From: Saccharomonospora sp. CUA-673
GTDB lineage: Bacteria; Actinomycetota; Actinomycetes; Mycobacteriales; Pseudonocardiaceae
DNA length: 64,000 bases
Direction of reading: 5' to 3'
Assembly: GCF_001942305.1 (NCBI RefSeq)
Contig: NZ_MKKE01000009.1
Coordinates: 1-64,000, forward strand
The notes beneath the pieces were generated by a model that saw only the letters and a program-made list of their open reading frames with translations, was not told the DNA's origin and ran no database searches. Made by a program: the position numbers and the translations under genes. Positions 63,317 through 64,000 of this stretch are shown one piece after another; the first letter of the stretch is position 1; every line of letters starts with the position of its first letter.

Positions 63317-64000
63317 ATGGGTATCCGTGCGAGGTCGCGAGCTCCGTCCCTGTCGGGTCCGCCGACCGGGACGGAGCGGCTGATCGGTGTCGACGCGACC
63401 CGGGGTGTTGCCGTGCTCGGCATGATGGCCGTGCACGCGCTGTACATCGTGGACGGAGACGGCGAACCGACCTGGTGGTACTCGATCCTGTCCGGCCGCG
63501 CCGCCGCCACCTTCGCCGTGCTGGCCGGGGTGGGCATCGCGTTCACCACGCGCCGGGATCAGGTGCCGCGCGCGCGATGGCGGCCGGTCGCGGCTTCGCT
63601 GGCCACTCGCGCCCTGCTGGTCGGTCTCCTGGGGCTGGCGCTCGGCTACACCGACAGCGGCATGGCCGTGGTGATCCTGCCGTTCTACGCGGTGCTGTTC
63701 CTGTTGGCGATTCCGTTGGTGCTGCTGAGCACCCGGTGGCTGCTCGTCACCGGCGGCGTGGTCGCCGTGGTGATCCCCGTGGTCGGTCATCTGGTCCGGG
63801 ACGCACTGCCCGCGCCGCGCTACGTCAATCCGTCGTTCGGTTCCGTGGTCGACGACCCGCTCGGCCTGCTGGCCGAACTGGCGGTCACCGGTGTCTACCC
63901 GGCCCTGCCCTGGGTGACCTATCTGTGCGCCGGGCTCGTCCTCGGCCGGCTCCGGCTGTCGTCTCCACGGGTCGACGCGTGGCTGATGGGTGCAGGCGTG
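63317..64000 (+). CDS. Membrane acyltransferase-like protein (HGSNAT/DUF418 type), 3' end outside the window
   Basis: 228 codons open to the window end. ERLIGVDATRGVAVLGMMAVHAL near residue 20 is the signature of the heparan-alpha-glucosaminide N-acetyltransferase-like/DUF418 membrane families; six or more hydrophobic segments follow (AAATFAVLAGVGIAFTT; LLVGLLGLALGYTDSGMAVV; VTGGVVAVVIPVVGHLV; WVTYLCAGLVLGRLRL). ATG 63317, 13 bases past the previous stop, so in the same operon. May acylate or move the polymer across the membrane (inference). Confidence 0.8.
   Translation, partial: MGIRARSRAPSLSGPPTGTERLIGVDATRGVAVLGMMAVHALYIVDGDGEPTWWYSILSGRAAATFAVLAGVGIAFTTRRDQVPRARWRPVAASLATRALLVGLLGLALGYTDSGMAVVILPFYAVLFLLAIPLVLLSTRWLLVTGGVVAVVIPVVGHLVRDALPAPRYVNPSFGSVVDDPLGLLAELAVTGVYPALPWVTYLCAGLVLGRLRLSSPRVDAWLMGAGV

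Overview
The window is very GC-rich DNA from an actinobacterium. WhiB-, BldM-, SigD/RsdA-, DUF5319-, DUF5336- and DUF6350-type genes are all present, and gene order matches conserved actinobacterial blocks. The best guess is a Pseudonocardiales member (Saccharomonospora/Amycolatopsis-like); the genus is inferred, not shown.

Layout. 1-10044: alr (5' end cut), an alpha/beta hydrolase and tsaE, then a malonate module (carboxyltransferase, matB and matC on the minus strand, divergent GntR regulator on the plus strand), then tsaB-rimI-tsaD. 10170-12954: an AraC regulator with a LysE exporter, and a minus-strand hydrolase. 13024-23240: CIRCE-controlled groES-groEL, whiB3/whiD, a conserved hypothetical, bldM, sigD-rsdA, DUF5319, guaB, guaB3. 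23308-29158: a GMC oxidoreductase, a hypothetical, a degenerate aldehyde dehydrogenase, guaA. 29188-42622: a GIDE-type membrane protein, a rifampicin-monooxygenase homologue behind a rifamycin-associated element, PspC proteins with a two-component system, EamA/MarR, a Ser/Thr kinase followed by a pseudokinase, and several membrane proteins. 42769-56961: a second conserved block (chorismate mutase, pcrA, M23 peptidase, sucCD, DUF5336, DUF6350, purN-purH). 57629-64000: a tightly coupled operon led by a Pls/PosA-type peptide synthetase, running off the window.

How the genes work together. The tsa genes serve tRNA t6A formation. groESL is heat-shock controlled. whiB3, bldM and sigD are developmental or stress regulators. 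guaB, guaB3, guaA, purN and purH make purines. The malonate module imports and activates malonate. The last operon probably makes a poly(amino acid) of a basic residue.

Quality warning. About half of the genes need one to three frame changes to read through. At every junction the conserved protein is restored by adding back one base of a short homopolymer (twice a CG dinucleotide). Always losing, never gaining, in essential genes, points to sequence error rather than pseudogenes. These genes are annotated as full-length CDS with the junction given.

Most unusual sequence features: three 21-bp repeat arrays placed just after stop codons; a palindromic repeat inserted in frame in an aldehyde dehydrogenase that lacks its catalytic Cys; a 12-bp tandem repeat in the guaA leader; a consensus LexA box with no obvious client gene; and the Pls/PosA operon. 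No tRNA, rRNA, insertion sequence or CRISPR array was recognised.
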